From: JAGVSZ01 sp035456405
Lineage (GTDB): Bacteria; Pseudomonadota; Gammaproteobacteria; Burkholderiales; SG8-39
Length of the DNA: 64,000 nt
Direction of reading: 5' to 3'
Assembly: GCA_035456405.1 (NCBI GenBank)
Contig: DATIDG010000015.1
Location: 1 to 64,000, forward strand
Shown: positions 51,307-58,918 of the stretch, in pieces
Numbering within the stretch: position 1 is the stretch's first letter
Layout: each line of letters opens with the position of its first letter
Program-made: the position numbers and the translations under genes
The notes under the pieces: generated by a model
Told to the model about the DNA's origin: nothing
The model's input: only the letters and a program-made list of their open reading frames with translations
Database searches by the model: none

Positions 51307-51993
51307 CTGTCGAGCCCTGCGATCGCATTCCGCCGCGTCTCGAAGCGCTATCCCGACGGCTTCGAGGCGCTGCGCGACGCGAGCTTCGCAATCGGGGCGG
51401 GAGAGTTCGCCTGCGTGACGGGCCACTCCGGTGCGGGCAAGACCACCGCGCTCAAGCTCATTCCGGTCATCGAGCGGGCGACCTCGGGCTCGGTGCTGAT
51501 CCACGGCCAGAACGTCGGCGCACTGCGGCGGAGTGCGATTCCTTATCTGCGCCGCAATCTCGGCCTCGTGTTCCAGGACCAGAAGTTGCTGCACGACCGA
51601 AGCGTGTTCGAGAACGTGATGCTGCCCCTCGTCGTCTGCGGAGGCGCACCCGGGGAAGCCGCGCGGCGCGCGCGGGCCGCGCTCGACAAGGTGGGTCTCG
51701 CGGGACGCGAGAAGTCCATGCCAATCGCCCTGTCGGGTGGCGAGCAGCAGCGGCTGTGCATCGCGCGCGCGGTCGCGAACCGGCCGTCCATCCTCCTGGC
51801 CGACGAGCCCACCTCGAACCTGGACCCCGACGCGGCGGCAGAAGTGATGGAGGTCTTCAAGGCCTTCAACCAGGTCGGCGTCACCGTAGTCGTCGCCACG
51901 CACGACGCCGTTCTCGCGGAGAGCTTCGCCGCGCGCGCGATCCATCTCAGCCACGGTCGTGTCGTCGAGGCACACGCCGGGGACCCGGTCTGA
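51307..51993 (+). CDS. ftsE: cell-division ABC transporter ATPase FtsE
   Basis: A 228-aa ABC ATPase. Walker A is GHSGAGKTTAL, the Q-loop is VFQDQKLL, the signature is LSGGEQQRL, Walker B is ILLADEPTSNLD and the H-loop is VATHD. No ATG, GTG or TTG stands at the expected place. The best start is CTG at 51307, with GAGGA 7 nt upstream, giving a first domain that aligns with FtsE (AIAFRRVSKRYPDGFEAL). With FtsX it activates septal wall hydrolases. Confidence 0.92.
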   Translation: MSSPAIAFRRVSKRYPDGFEALRDASFAIGAGEFACVTGHSGAGKTTALKLIPVIERATSGSVLIHGQNVGALRRSAIPYLRRNLGLVFQDQKLLHDRSVFENVMLPLVVCGGAPGEAARRARAALDKVGLAGREKSMPIALSGGEQQRLCIARAVANRPSILLADEPTSNLDPDAAAEVMEVFKAFNQVGVTVVVATHDAVLAESFAARAIHLSHGRVVEAHAGDPV

Positions 51994-52901
51994 TGAAGGC
52001 GTGGCTCCGTCATCACGTGCACAGTTTCGGTGCGACAGTGCGCCGGCTAGCACGAACACCCTTCGCGACCGCGCTCAACACCCTGGTGATCGGCGTGACG
52101 CTGGCGCTGCCGCTCGGCGCCTGGGTTCTGGTCGCGAACCTCGAGCGGCTCGCCGGACACCTCGGCGCCGACCCGCAGCTCTCGGTATTCCTCGCGACCG
52201 ACGCGATGCGTGCGGACGCGGCGCGCATCGAGTCGGTCCTTAAAGGCGCGCACGGCGTGCGGTCATTGCGGTTCGTTCCCAAGGACGAAGCGCTGGCGGA
52301 GATGAAGCGCGCCGAGGGTCTCGCCGGGATTGCGGACTCGCTCGCTTCCAACCCGCTGCCCGACGCGTTCGTCGTCGCGCTGGTGCCGGGCGACGCGGAG
52401 GCGGCAGAGCGCCTTGCCGCGGAGCTGCGCACCGCACCGAAGGTCGCGCACGTCCAGTTCGATGCTGCGTGGGTCAAGCGGCTGGATGCGATACTGCGTC
52501 TCGGCGGCGTTGCGGTCGGGTTGCTCGCAGCGCTGCTCGCTTTCGGGCTGGTCGCAGTGACGTTCAACACCGTCCGTCTGCAGATCGTCACGCAGCGGGA
52601 CGAGATCGAGGTGAGCAAGCTGATCGGCGCCACCGATGCCTACGTCCGTCGCCCGTTCTTCTATCAGGGTATGCTTATTGGCTTGGCCGGGGGCCTGGCC
52701 GCGGTGGCGCTAGTGGCCGGAACCGTGGCGGTGCTGAACGGCGAGGTTGCCCGGCTCGCGGCTACCTACGGCTCCGACTTCCGGCTGCGGCTACCCAATC
52801 TGGGCGACTTGGCCACGGTCCTGGCGTTCTCGAGCGCGCTGGGCTGGTGTGGGGCATTCTTGTCAGTGAGTAGACACTTAGCTGTCATCGAGCCAAGATA
52901 G
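51993..52901 (+). CDS. ftsX: cell-division membrane protein FtsX
   Basis: A 302-aa protein with four membrane helices: one near residues 25-48 and three after about 165 (LGGVAVGLLAALLAFGLVAV and following). A periplasmic domain lies between the first and second, and LIGATDAYVRRPFFYQGM is the FtsX core. The ATG shares a base with the ftsE stop (TGATG). Confidence 0.95.
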   Translation: MKAWLRHHVHSFGATVRRLARTPFATALNTLVIGVTLALPLGAWVLVANLERLAGHLGADPQLSVFLATDAMRADAARIESVLKGAHGVRSLRFVPKDEALAEMKRAEGLAGIADSLASNPLPDAFVVALVPGDAEAAERLAAELRTAPKVAHVQFDAAWVKRLDAILRLGGVAVGLLAALLAFGLVAVTFNTVRLQIVTQRDEIEVSKLIGATDAYVRRPFFYQGMLIGLAGGLAAVALVAGTVAVLNGEVARLAATYGSDFRLRLPNLGDLATVLAFSSALGWCGAFLSVSRHLAVIEPR

Positions 52902-52937
52902 CCAACCTTGCAGTCGGATGACAAGACCCGAACGAAA

Positions 52938-52958
52938 GCCCGAGTGAACCTCTCGGGC
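52938..52958 (+). terminator. hairpin between ftsX and rpoH
   Basis: GCCCGAG, a 7-nt loop, CTCGGGC. There is no T tract after it, so it may attenuate or end ftsX transcription only weakly. It ends two bases before the CIRCE element. Confidence 0.4.
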
Positions 52959-52960
52959 AA

Positions 52961-52987
52961 TTAGCACTCCAATATCGCGAGTGCTAA
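52961..52987 (+). promoter_or_regulatory. CIRCE (HrcA operator) overlapping the rpoH promoter
   Basis: TTAGCACTC, a 9-nt spacer, GAGTGCTAA: an exact match to the classical CIRCE inverted repeat bound by the heat-shock repressor HrcA. A plausible sigma-70 promoter lies on it: TTAGCA (52961) and TAAAAT (52985-52990) separated by 18 nt. The rpoH ATG is 26 nt beyond the repeat. Confidence 0.92.
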
Positions 52988-53013
52988 AATCTGGCCTGGA
53001 GGACAAGTACGGT

Positions 53014-53862
53014 ATGAGCAAGGCTTTGGCGTTCCCGGTTCCGTCGGCAGCAGGCAGTCTGGATCACTACATCCAGGCGGTGAGCCGCTTTCCGATCCTT
53101 ACGCCCGAGGAGGAATCGCAACTCGCGCGGAAGTTCCGCGCGGAGAACGATCTCGACGCCGCCGGAAAGCTGGTGCTGTCGCACCTGCGCGTGGTGGTGG
53201 CGATCGCGCGCGGCTACCTGGGCTATGGGTTGCCGCACGCCGACCTGATCCAAGAAGGCAACATCGGCCTGATGAAAGCGGTCAAGCGCTTCGATCCCGA
53301 GCGCGGCGTGCGCCTGGTGTCGTTCGCGATCCACTGGATCAAGGCCGAGATCCACGAGTTCATCCTGCGCAACTGGCGGCTGGTGCGCATCGCCACCACG
53401 AAGGCGCAGCGCAAGCTGTTCTTCAATCTGCGGAGCATGAAGCCGGGCCTGGAGCCGCTCACGCAGGACGAAATCCGGAACGTAGCGAGCGTCCTCCGCG
53501 TGAAACCGGAAGAGGTGGCCGAGATGGAGATGCGCCTCGCCGGGCAGGAGATCGCGCTGGAGCCGGCGGGCGACGACGACGAAACCTATGCGCCGATCGC
53601 CTACCTGGCCGACCCGGGGGACGAGCCTTCGAAGCTCATCGAGGACGGAGAGACGAAGCGCCTCCGATCCGAAGGGCTAGCGACCGCGCTCGCCGGCCTA
53701 GACGCACGCAGCCGCCGGATCATCGAGGCGCGCTGGCTGCGCGAGAAGGATCCTGCGACGCTCCATGACCTCGCTGCCGAGTTCAACGTCTCGGCCGAGC
53801 GCATCCGCCAGATCGAGGCGAAGGCGATGCAGAAAATGCGCAACCTGATCGAGGCGCCCTGA
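53014..53862 (+). CDS. rpoH: heat-shock sigma factor RpoH (sigma-32)
   Basis: A 282-aa sigma factor. Region 2 has DLIQEGNIGLMKAVKRFDPERGVRLVSFAIHWIKAEI, and the RpoH box KAQRKLFFNLR distinguishes it from other sigma-70 proteins. Region 4 has AEFNVSAERIRQIEAKAMQKMR. GGAGG precedes the ATG at 53014; an in-frame start at 52981 would lie inside the CIRCE arm. It is located after ftsX, as usual. Confidence 0.97.
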   Translation: MSKALAFPVPSAAGSLDHYIQAVSRFPILTPEEESQLARKFRAENDLDAAGKLVLSHLRVVVAIARGYLGYGLPHADLIQEGNIGLMKAVKRFDPERGVRLVSFAIHWIKAEIHEFILRNWRLVRIATTKAQRKLFFNLRSMKPGLEPLTQDEIRNVASVLRVKPEEVAEMEMRLAGQEIALEPAGDDDETYAPIAYLADPGDEPSKLIEDGETKRLRSEGLATALAGLDARSRRIIEARWLREKDPATLHDLAAEFNVSAERIRQIEAKAMQKMRNLIEAP

Positions 53863-53882
53863 GCTTCCCGCTCCCGTGCACG

Positions 53883-53909
53883 AAAACGCCCGGCATGCCG
53901 GGCGTTTTT
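53883..53909. terminator. bidirectional terminator between rpoH and sco
   Basis: AAAACGCCCGGC-AT-GCCGGGCGTTTT is a near-perfect palindrome with A and T tracts at the two ends, so it can serve both the rightward rpoH and leftward sco transcripts. Confidence 0.88.
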
Positions 53910-53953
53910 CTTTTCCGATCCTGTCCGCGAGGGGTAGCGGCACCCCCGAGATG

Positions 53954-54514
53954 CTAGTTCGACGCGAGGAGCAGCTTGATGTCCTGTGCGAGCGCGTCGG
54001 CGCCCATGCCGTGTTTCGCGAACAGGCGCAGCCGCCCCTGCGGATCGAAGAGGAAAGTCGCGGCGGTGTGGTCCATCGAGTAGTTGCCGGGGCTCGAACC
54101 CGGTGCCTTTTGGTAGAAGACCTTGAACTCTTTCGCCGTCCTCGCAGTTGCCTCCGCGTCCCCGTACAGGCCAAGGAAGCTCGGGTCGAACGCGGGCACG
54201 TACTTGGCGAGCAGCTCAGGGGTGTCGCGCTCTGGATCGATCGTCACGAAGAGCACCTGGAGCCTATCGCCGTCGGGGCCGAGACGCTCCTTCACGAGCT
54301 TCATCTCGGCCAGCGTCGTCGGACAGACGTCCGGGCAGCGCGTGAAACCGAAGAACACCGCAACCACCTTGCCCTTGAAGTCGGCCAGCGTGCGCGACTT
54401 TCCGGTGTGATCGGTGAGAGCGAGCTCCCGCCCGAACTCGGCGCCGGTCACGTCGACGCTCTTGAACGACGGCCTCTCGGGAGCGCATGCCGCGAGCAGA
54501 AGCGCGGCAGCCAC
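53954..54514 (-). CDS. Sco-family copper chaperone for cytochrome oxidase
   Basis: A 186-aa thioredoxin-fold lipoprotein. The lipobox is LLLAAC, the copper/redox site is TRCPDVCPTT (CxxxC) and the distal His is in SMDHTAATFLFD. I set the start at GTG 54512-54514, 10 nt after cyoE; longer frames would run deep into cyoE. It delivers copper to the CuA site of subunit II. Confidence 0.87.
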   Translation of the reverse strand: MAAALLLAACAPERPSFKSVDVTGAEFGRELALTDHTGKSRTLADFKGKVVAVFFGFTRCPDVCPTTLAEMKLVKERLGPDGDRLQVLFVTIDPERDTPELLAKYVPAFDPSFLGLYGDAEATARTAKEFKVFYQKAPGSSPGNYSMDHTAATFLFDPQGRLRLFAKHGMGADALAQDIKLLLASN

Positions 54515-54524
54515 CGCGACGACC

Positions 54525-55418
54525 CTAGTGAGGCAGGTAGTGATCGGCGAGGAGCGCCACAAACAGCGCTGCAAGGTAGACGATCGAGTAGCGGAAAGTC
54601 CGCCGCGCGAGAGCGTCGCTGTAGTCGACATAAATGCGCACCGCATAGGCGATGAAGATGCCGCCGAGGATCACTGCCGCGGCGAGGTAGAGCCACCCGC
54701 TCATGCCGCTCACGAACGGCATGAGGCTGCATGCGACGAGGATAAGCGTGTAAAGGAGGACGTGCAGCTGCGTGAACCTGCGCCCGTGCGTCACCGGCAG
54801 CATTGGCAGGCCGGCGCGGGCGTACTCCTCGGCGCGGTAGAGCGCAAGCGACCAGAAGTGCGGGGGCGTCCACGCGAAGATGATCAGGAAGAGCAGCAGC
54901 GCATCCGGCGTCACCTCTCCGGTGACCGCAGCCCAGCCCAGCACCGGCGGCATCGCGCCCGAGGCGCCGCCGATCACGATGTTTTGGGGCGTGAGCGGCT
55001 TGAGCACGACCGTGTAGATGATCGCGTAACCCACGAACGTGCCGAGCGTCAGCCACATCGTCAGCGGGTTGACGAAGTTGTGCAACAGCCACAGGCCCAC
55101 GCCGCCGACCACGCCTGCAAAGATCAGGGTCTCGGTCGAGGTCAACTCGCCGCGCGGCAGCGGCCGCGCGCGCGTCCGCGCCATCACGGCGTCGAGCTTC
55201 TGTTCGACCAGGCAGTTCACTGCAGCAGCCGCGCCCGCGACCAGCGCGATGCCCGCGGTTGCCGCGAGCAGGAGATCGAGCGGCACCCAGGTGCCCGCCG
55301 GCACCGCGAGGAACATCCCGATCACCGCGCAGAATACGATCAGCGACACCACGCGCGGCTTGGTCAGCTCGTAGAACTGGCGGAAGCGTGTAGGGGTGAA
55401 GGTACGGACGAGCTGCAT
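54525..55418 (-). CDS. cyoE: protoheme IX farnesyltransferase (heme O synthase)
   Basis: A 297-aa UbiA-family prenyltransferase with about nine helices. It has ELTKPRVVSLIVF, the first Asp-rich site NCLVEQKLDAVMARTRARPLP and the second segment WTPPHFWSLALYRAEEYARAGLPMLP. It makes heme O for the oxidase. The ATG at 55416 begins MQLVRTF. The heme A synthase gene usually beside it is absent. Confidence 0.94.
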   Translation of the reverse strand: MQLVRTFTPTRFRQFYELTKPRVVSLIVFCAVIGMFLAVPAGTWVPLDLLLAATAGIALVAGAAAAVNCLVEQKLDAVMARTRARPLPRGELTSTETLIFAGVVGGVGLWLLHNFVNPLTMWLTLGTFVGYAIIYTVVLKPLTPQNIVIGGASGAMPPVLGWAAVTGEVTPDALLLFLIIFAWTPPHFWSLALYRAEEYARAGLPMLPVTHGRRFTQLHVLLYTLILVACSLMPFVSGMSGWLYLAAAVILGGIFIAYAVRIYVDYSDALARRTFRYSIVYLAALFVALLADHYLPH

Positions 55419-55480
55419 CGGGAAGGACGAATCGCGACGGAGCAGGGATCTTAGCATGCGTCGGATGCGCGACGGCCCTG

Positions 55481-56038
55481 CTAGCCGACCTGCGATGCCT
55501 TGAGCAGCCTCGTGATGTCGCGCAGGATCCGGGTCGGATCTGCGTCGCGCGGAAAGCGCATCATGAGATTGCCGAGCGGGTCGATCAGGTAGATATGCCC
55601 GGACGGATCGGCGGCGAGCGCGGGTTCGCGCAGGACCCCGCTCCCCGCGGCGCGCACGAAGTGCGTGCCATCGAAGGCCTGAACCACCGCCGGATCGAGC
55701 GGCGTGTCGTCGCTGATCAGCCAGACGCGTTCGATGCGGTCCATGTTCTTGCCTTGCGCGCGCCGCACCTGCCGCATGTGGTAGAGGCGGCGCTGGCAGC
55801 CCTCGTCGCACGCGCCGGGGTCGACCTGCGTCAGGATCCACTTCCCCCGCAGCGCCCCGAGCCGGAAAGGCCGGCCGTCGGCAAGCGTAAGTGCGACATC
55901 GGGCAGCGGACGGGGGGCTTCGATCAGCTCGCCGTAGTTCATCCGACTCTCGGGCGCCCAGAGGTAGAACGTGAGGTAGGCCAGGAGGAATGGCGCGATC
56001 GACACCGCCGCTACCCAGAAGAGCGGCCAGCGGCTCAT
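55481..56038 (-). CDS. membrane-anchored Sco/thioredoxin-like assembly protein
   Basis: A 185-aa protein with one N-terminal helix (about 4-28) and a periplasmic domain. DPGACDEGCQRRLYHM contains a CxxxC like that of Sco proteins, and HIYLIDPLGNLMMRFPRD is a thioredoxin-like strand. It is the protein usually found between SURF1 and the heme A synthase gene in betaproteobacterial oxidase loci. A GTG at 56071 is an alternative start. Confidence 0.78.
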   Translation of the reverse strand: MSRWPLFWVAAVSIAPFLLAYLTFYLWAPESRMNYGELIEAPRPLPDVALTLADGRPFRLGALRGKWILTQVDPGACDEGCQRRLYHMRQVRRAQGKNMDRIERVWLISDDTPLDPAVVQAFDGTHFVRAAGSGVLREPALAADPSGHIYLIDPLGNLMMRFPRDADPTRILRDITRLLKASQVG

Positions 56039-56051
56039 GCGGCGCCGCGGC

Positions 56052-56771
56052 TCAACCGACGGCGCGGACACGTCGGAATCCGAGGACGATGTACACGATC
56101 ATCGTCAGCAGCGCGAGCGCATACCACTGCAGCGCGTACGCGCGATGCGTGTTCACGCCTGAGTCGGGCCGCTCCCACGCGCGCACGAGGCCGTCGCCCG
56201 CGTCGCTCGTCTGCTGTATGACCAACGGCTGGAGCGGGAGCCCGGTCTCGGCAGCGATGCGCTCGATCACGAGATTCTGGCGCACCGGTCCGTGGGCCAC
56301 GTCGGGCGCGAGCTCGTAGACCCGCCCTCCCGGCACCATGGCGACACCTTCGATCGACTGAATCCCCGCCCGCGTGGCGATCCTGGGAAGGTCGTCGCGT
56401 CGCGGACCGGCCGCCACCCATCCACGGTTGACGAGGACGAACGTCGCGCCGTCTTCGATCCTGAACGGGGTGACGATGTAATAGCCCGCCACGCCCTTGT
56501 GAATCCGGTTGTCGATAAGTACCGAGTACTTCGGCACGTACTCCCCGCGGACGGTGACGCGCCGCCCGGCGTAATCGCCCGGCGCAACGGGTGTCGCCGG
56601 GAGGCGCACCGGTACGGCGGCGGCAAGTGCGTCGAGGCGAGCCTGCGCGGCGAGCTTCTCTTCGGCGCGGCGCGACTGCCAGTTGCCGAGCGCGACGAAG
56701 AGCGCGCAGCCGGTCACCGCCACGACCAGCCATACCGGGCGCAATCGGAAACGTGCGCCTTGTCGTTTCAT
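56052..56771 (-). CDS. SURF1-family cytochrome oxidase assembly protein
   Basis: A 239-aa protein with two terminal membrane helices (about 12-30 and 208-230) around a periplasmic domain. Signatures are LGNWQSRRAEEK and VNRGWVAAGPRRDDLP. GGAGG lies 8 nt before the ATG at 56769. It helps insert heme in subunit I. It is first in the SURF1-Sco-like-cyoE-sco operon. Confidence 0.93.
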   Translation of the reverse strand: MKRQGARFRLRPVWLVVAVTGCALFVALGNWQSRRAEEKLAAQARLDALAAAVPVRLPATPVAPGDYAGRRVTVRGEYVPKYSVLIDNRIHKGVAGYYIVTPFRIEDGATFVLVNRGWVAAGPRRDDLPRIATRAGIQSIEGVAMVPGGRVYELAPDVAHGPVRQNLVIERIAAETGLPLQPLVIQQTSDAGDGLVRAWERPDSGVNTHRAYALQWYALALLTMIVYIVLGFRRVRAVG

Positions 56772-56843
56772 TCGCACATCCTCCATGAACTCGCGTGCCG
56801 GAGTTCCGCTAGACTGCAACCGCTCCATTGCTCACCCGCCGCC

Positions 56844-57044
56844 GTGCGCTACGTCGTCCTCGCCTTTGTCGTCCTCATCCTCGCGAGCCTGTTCTCCGGC
56901 CTGTTCTTCCTGATCCGGGACCAGGGAAAGTCGAAGCGGACGGTGAAGGCCCTCACCTGGCGTGTAGGATTCTCGCTCGCCCTTTTCCTTCTGCTGCTGG
57001 CAGGCTACTACTTTGGGCTGATCAAGCCGCACGGCGTCGGCTAG
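56844..57044 (+). CDS. DUF2909 twin-transmembrane protein
   Basis: A 66-aa protein with two helices (about 2-23 and 42-60) joined by a basic loop (RDQGKSKRTVKAL). It starts with GTG. It is oriented opposite to all other genes of the oxidase locus, between coxC and SURF1. Function unknown; oxidase assembly is likely by context. Confidence 0.8.
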   Translation: MRYVVLAFVVLILASLFSGLFFLIRDQGKSKRTVKALTWRVGFSLALFLLLLAGYYFGLIKPHGVG

Positions 57045-57047
57045 GGG

Positions 57048-57076
57048 AAAAAAAGACGCCGCACATCGTGCGGCGC
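57048..57076 (-). terminator. intrinsic terminator of the coxB-coxC operon
   Basis: On the complement: CGCCGCAC-GAT-GTGCGGCG followed by TC and seven T. It begins 83 nt beyond the coxC stop, showing that SURF1 and later genes need their own promoter. Confidence 0.85.
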
Positions 57077-57158
57077 TCCAATAAAGATCCCCTCGCGGGA
57101 ATTCCCTCCTCCTCGTTATCCGGTGCCGTTGTCTCCGGTGCGCGATTCGCCGTGGCGA

Positions 57159-58013
57159 TCAGAGCCAGTAGACAAGCACGAACAGCAGTAGCCAAACGAC
57201 GTCGACGAAGTGCCAGTACCAGGACACCGCCTCGAAGGCGAAGTGGTGGTCCGGCCTGAAGTGCCCTGCGATGCAGCGGAACAGGATCACGGTCAGCATG
57301 ATCACGCCCAGCGTGACGTGGAAGCCGTGAAAGCCGGTGAGCATGAAGAACGTCGATCCGTAAATTCCCGTCGAGAGCTTCAGGTTCAAGTCGGAGTAGG
57401 CGTGGATGTACTCGTAGGCCTGGAAGCCGAGGAACGTCACACCCAGCGCGATCGTGGCGATCATCCCGAGGACGAGCTGGCCACGGTTGTTCTCCTTCAG
57501 CGCCCAGTGCGCCCACGTCACGGTGACGCCCGAGGACAGGAGCAGCGCGGTGTTGAGCGCGGGGATGCCCCACGCCCCGATGGTCGAGAAATGGTCAGTG
57601 ATCCCGGGGCCCGAGGTCGGCCAAGCCGCCTGGAAATCGGGCCAGAGCAGCCTTTGCTCGAGCTCGCCGAGCCACGGTACGGACAGCGCCCGCGCGTAGA
57701 ACAGCGCGCCGAAGAACGCCGCGAAGAACATGACCTCGGAGAAGATGAACCAGCTCATCCCCCAGCGGAACGAGATGTCCACTCGCTTCGAGTACATCCC
57801 GCGCTCCGACTCGCCGATCACCTGGCCGAACCAGCCGAACATCATGTACACGAGCACCAGCGCGCCGATGAGCACCACCCACCGGCCGGCCGAGGCGCCG
57901 TTGATCCAGAGCACCGCCCCGCTGGCCATTAGGAACAGCCCGATCGAGCCGAGGATCGGCCAGCGCGTGGGCTCCGGCAGGTAGTACCAAGGTTGTGTGT
58001 GTGCCTGCGCCAT
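57159..58013 (-). CDS. coxC: cytochrome c oxidase subunit III
   Basis: A 284-aa, seven-helix subunit. It has WPILGSIGLFLMASGA, GMSWFIFSEVMFFAAFFGALFYAR, YGSTFFMLTGFHGFHVTLGV and the C-terminal YWHFVDVVWLLLFVLVYW. It is the last gene of the structural operon before a terminator. Confidence 0.97.
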   Translation of the reverse strand: MAQAHTQPWYYLPEPTRWPILGSIGLFLMASGAVLWINGASAGRWVVLIGALVLVYMMFGWFGQVIGESERGMYSKRVDISFRWGMSWFIFSEVMFFAAFFGALFYARALSVPWLGELEQRLLWPDFQAAWPTSGPGITDHFSTIGAWGIPALNTALLLSSGVTVTWAHWALKENNRGQLVLGMIATIALGVTFLGFQAYEYIHAYSDLNLKLSTGIYGSTFFMLTGFHGFHVTLGVIMLTVILFRCIAGHFRPDHHFAFEAVSWYWHFVDVVWLLLFVLVYWL

Positions 58014-58032
58014 TCTGTTCCCCCTCTCTCCC

Positions 58033-58248
58033 TCAAGCAGCCATGCTGACGATGAACTTCACCAGCACGACGAGACTCACCACGAAGATCGCGGCGCCGA
58101 TCACTCCGGCAATGATGACCTGTGTCGGCGTGACGCGCCCCATCGCCGCTTCGTGCTCGGCGCGCCGTCGCACGCCGAAGAACGACGAGAGGACCATCTT
58201 CGCGACGGTGAGCGGCGCGACCTTCTTCCGCTCGTCGTCACCGGCCAT
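58033..58248 (-). CDS. DUF2970 small membrane protein
   Basis: A 71-aa protein with a basic N-terminal half (VAKMVLSSFFGVRRRAEHE) and one helix (about 43-67). DUF2970 proteins occur between ctaG and coxC in betaproteobacteria. Its ATG shares one base with the ctaG stop. Confidence 0.85.
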   Translation of the reverse strand: MAGDDERKKVAPLTVAKMVLSSFFGVRRRAEHEAAMGRVTPTQVIIAGVIGAAIFVVSLVVLVKFIVSMAA

Positions 58249-58802
58249 CAGCCGGGCTTTCCATCCCTGCCGGCCACCTCGAAAAAAGTGTATGACAGGG
58301 TGACCGTGTTCACGTCCGCCGGCAGCGCCGGGTCGAGAACGAAGACGACCGGCATGCGGCGCACCTCGCCCGGAGCGAGCGTCTGGCTCTGGAAGCAGAA
58401 GCACTCGAGCTTCTTCAGGTACTGCGCCGCGCGCTGCGGTCCATAGCTCGGGATCGCCTGCCCGGTGACCGGCCGGTCGAGCGTGTTGCGGATCTCGTAG
58501 ACCACCTCCGTGACCTCGCCCGGGTGCACCGTGCGGTGCCCCTCGAGCGGCCTGAAGGTCCACGCGAGTCGCTGCGTGTTCGCATCGAACTCGATCGTGA
58601 CCGTGCGCGTGCTGTCGACCTGCGTATTGGCGGGAACGACCTCGTCCGGCTGGAGCAGGTTGCGGATCCCGGTGACCTGGCAGATCTTCTCGTAGAACGG
58701 CACCAGCGCGAACCCGAAGCCGAACATCAGCGCCGCGACGACCGCGAGCTTCGCGAGGAGCACGCGGTTGGCGGCGGCGACGTTGCGCTCGGGCGCGCTC
58801 AT
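58248..58802 (-). CDS. ctaG: cytochrome c oxidase assembly protein CtaG/Cox11
   Basis: A 184-aa copper chaperone with one N-terminal helix (about 18-36) and a periplasmic Ig-like domain. The copper motif is ECFCFQSQTL, and VPFYEKICQVTG follows the helix. It builds the CuB centre of subunit I. Its start overlaps the small upstream gene by 4 nt. Confidence 0.95.
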   Translation of the reverse strand: MSAPERNVAAANRVLLAKLAVVAALMFGFGFALVPFYEKICQVTGIRNLLQPDEVVPANTQVDSTRTVTIEFDANTQRLAWTFRPLEGHRTVHPGEVTEVVYEIRNTLDRPVTGQAIPSYGPQRAAQYLKKLECFCFQSQTLAPGEVRRMPVVFVLDPALPADVNTVTLSYTFFEVAGRDGKPG

Positions 58803-58915
58803 CGGAGCATCCAGTACTTCATCACGATGGCGAAGAAGAACAGCGCCACGATCGACCAGAGCACGATCGCCGTGCGCCGGTTCCGGCTCTTCGTTTGCGG
58901 GTCGAGTGCGGTCAC
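58799..58915 (-). CDS. 38-aa oxidase-linked small membrane protein
   Basis: It is a short gene between coxA and ctaG: a GTG three bases after the coxA stop, with its own stop overlapping the ctaG ATG (ATGA). The product has a basic N-terminus and one helix (TAIVLWSIVALFFFAIVMKY). Its tight packing supports reality. It matches the small cytochrome-oxidase assembly protein type described at this locus in Burkholderiales. Confidence 0.75.
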   Translation of the reverse strand: MTALDPQTKSRNRRTAIVLWSIVALFFFAIVMKYWMLR

Positions 58916-58918
58916 GGC

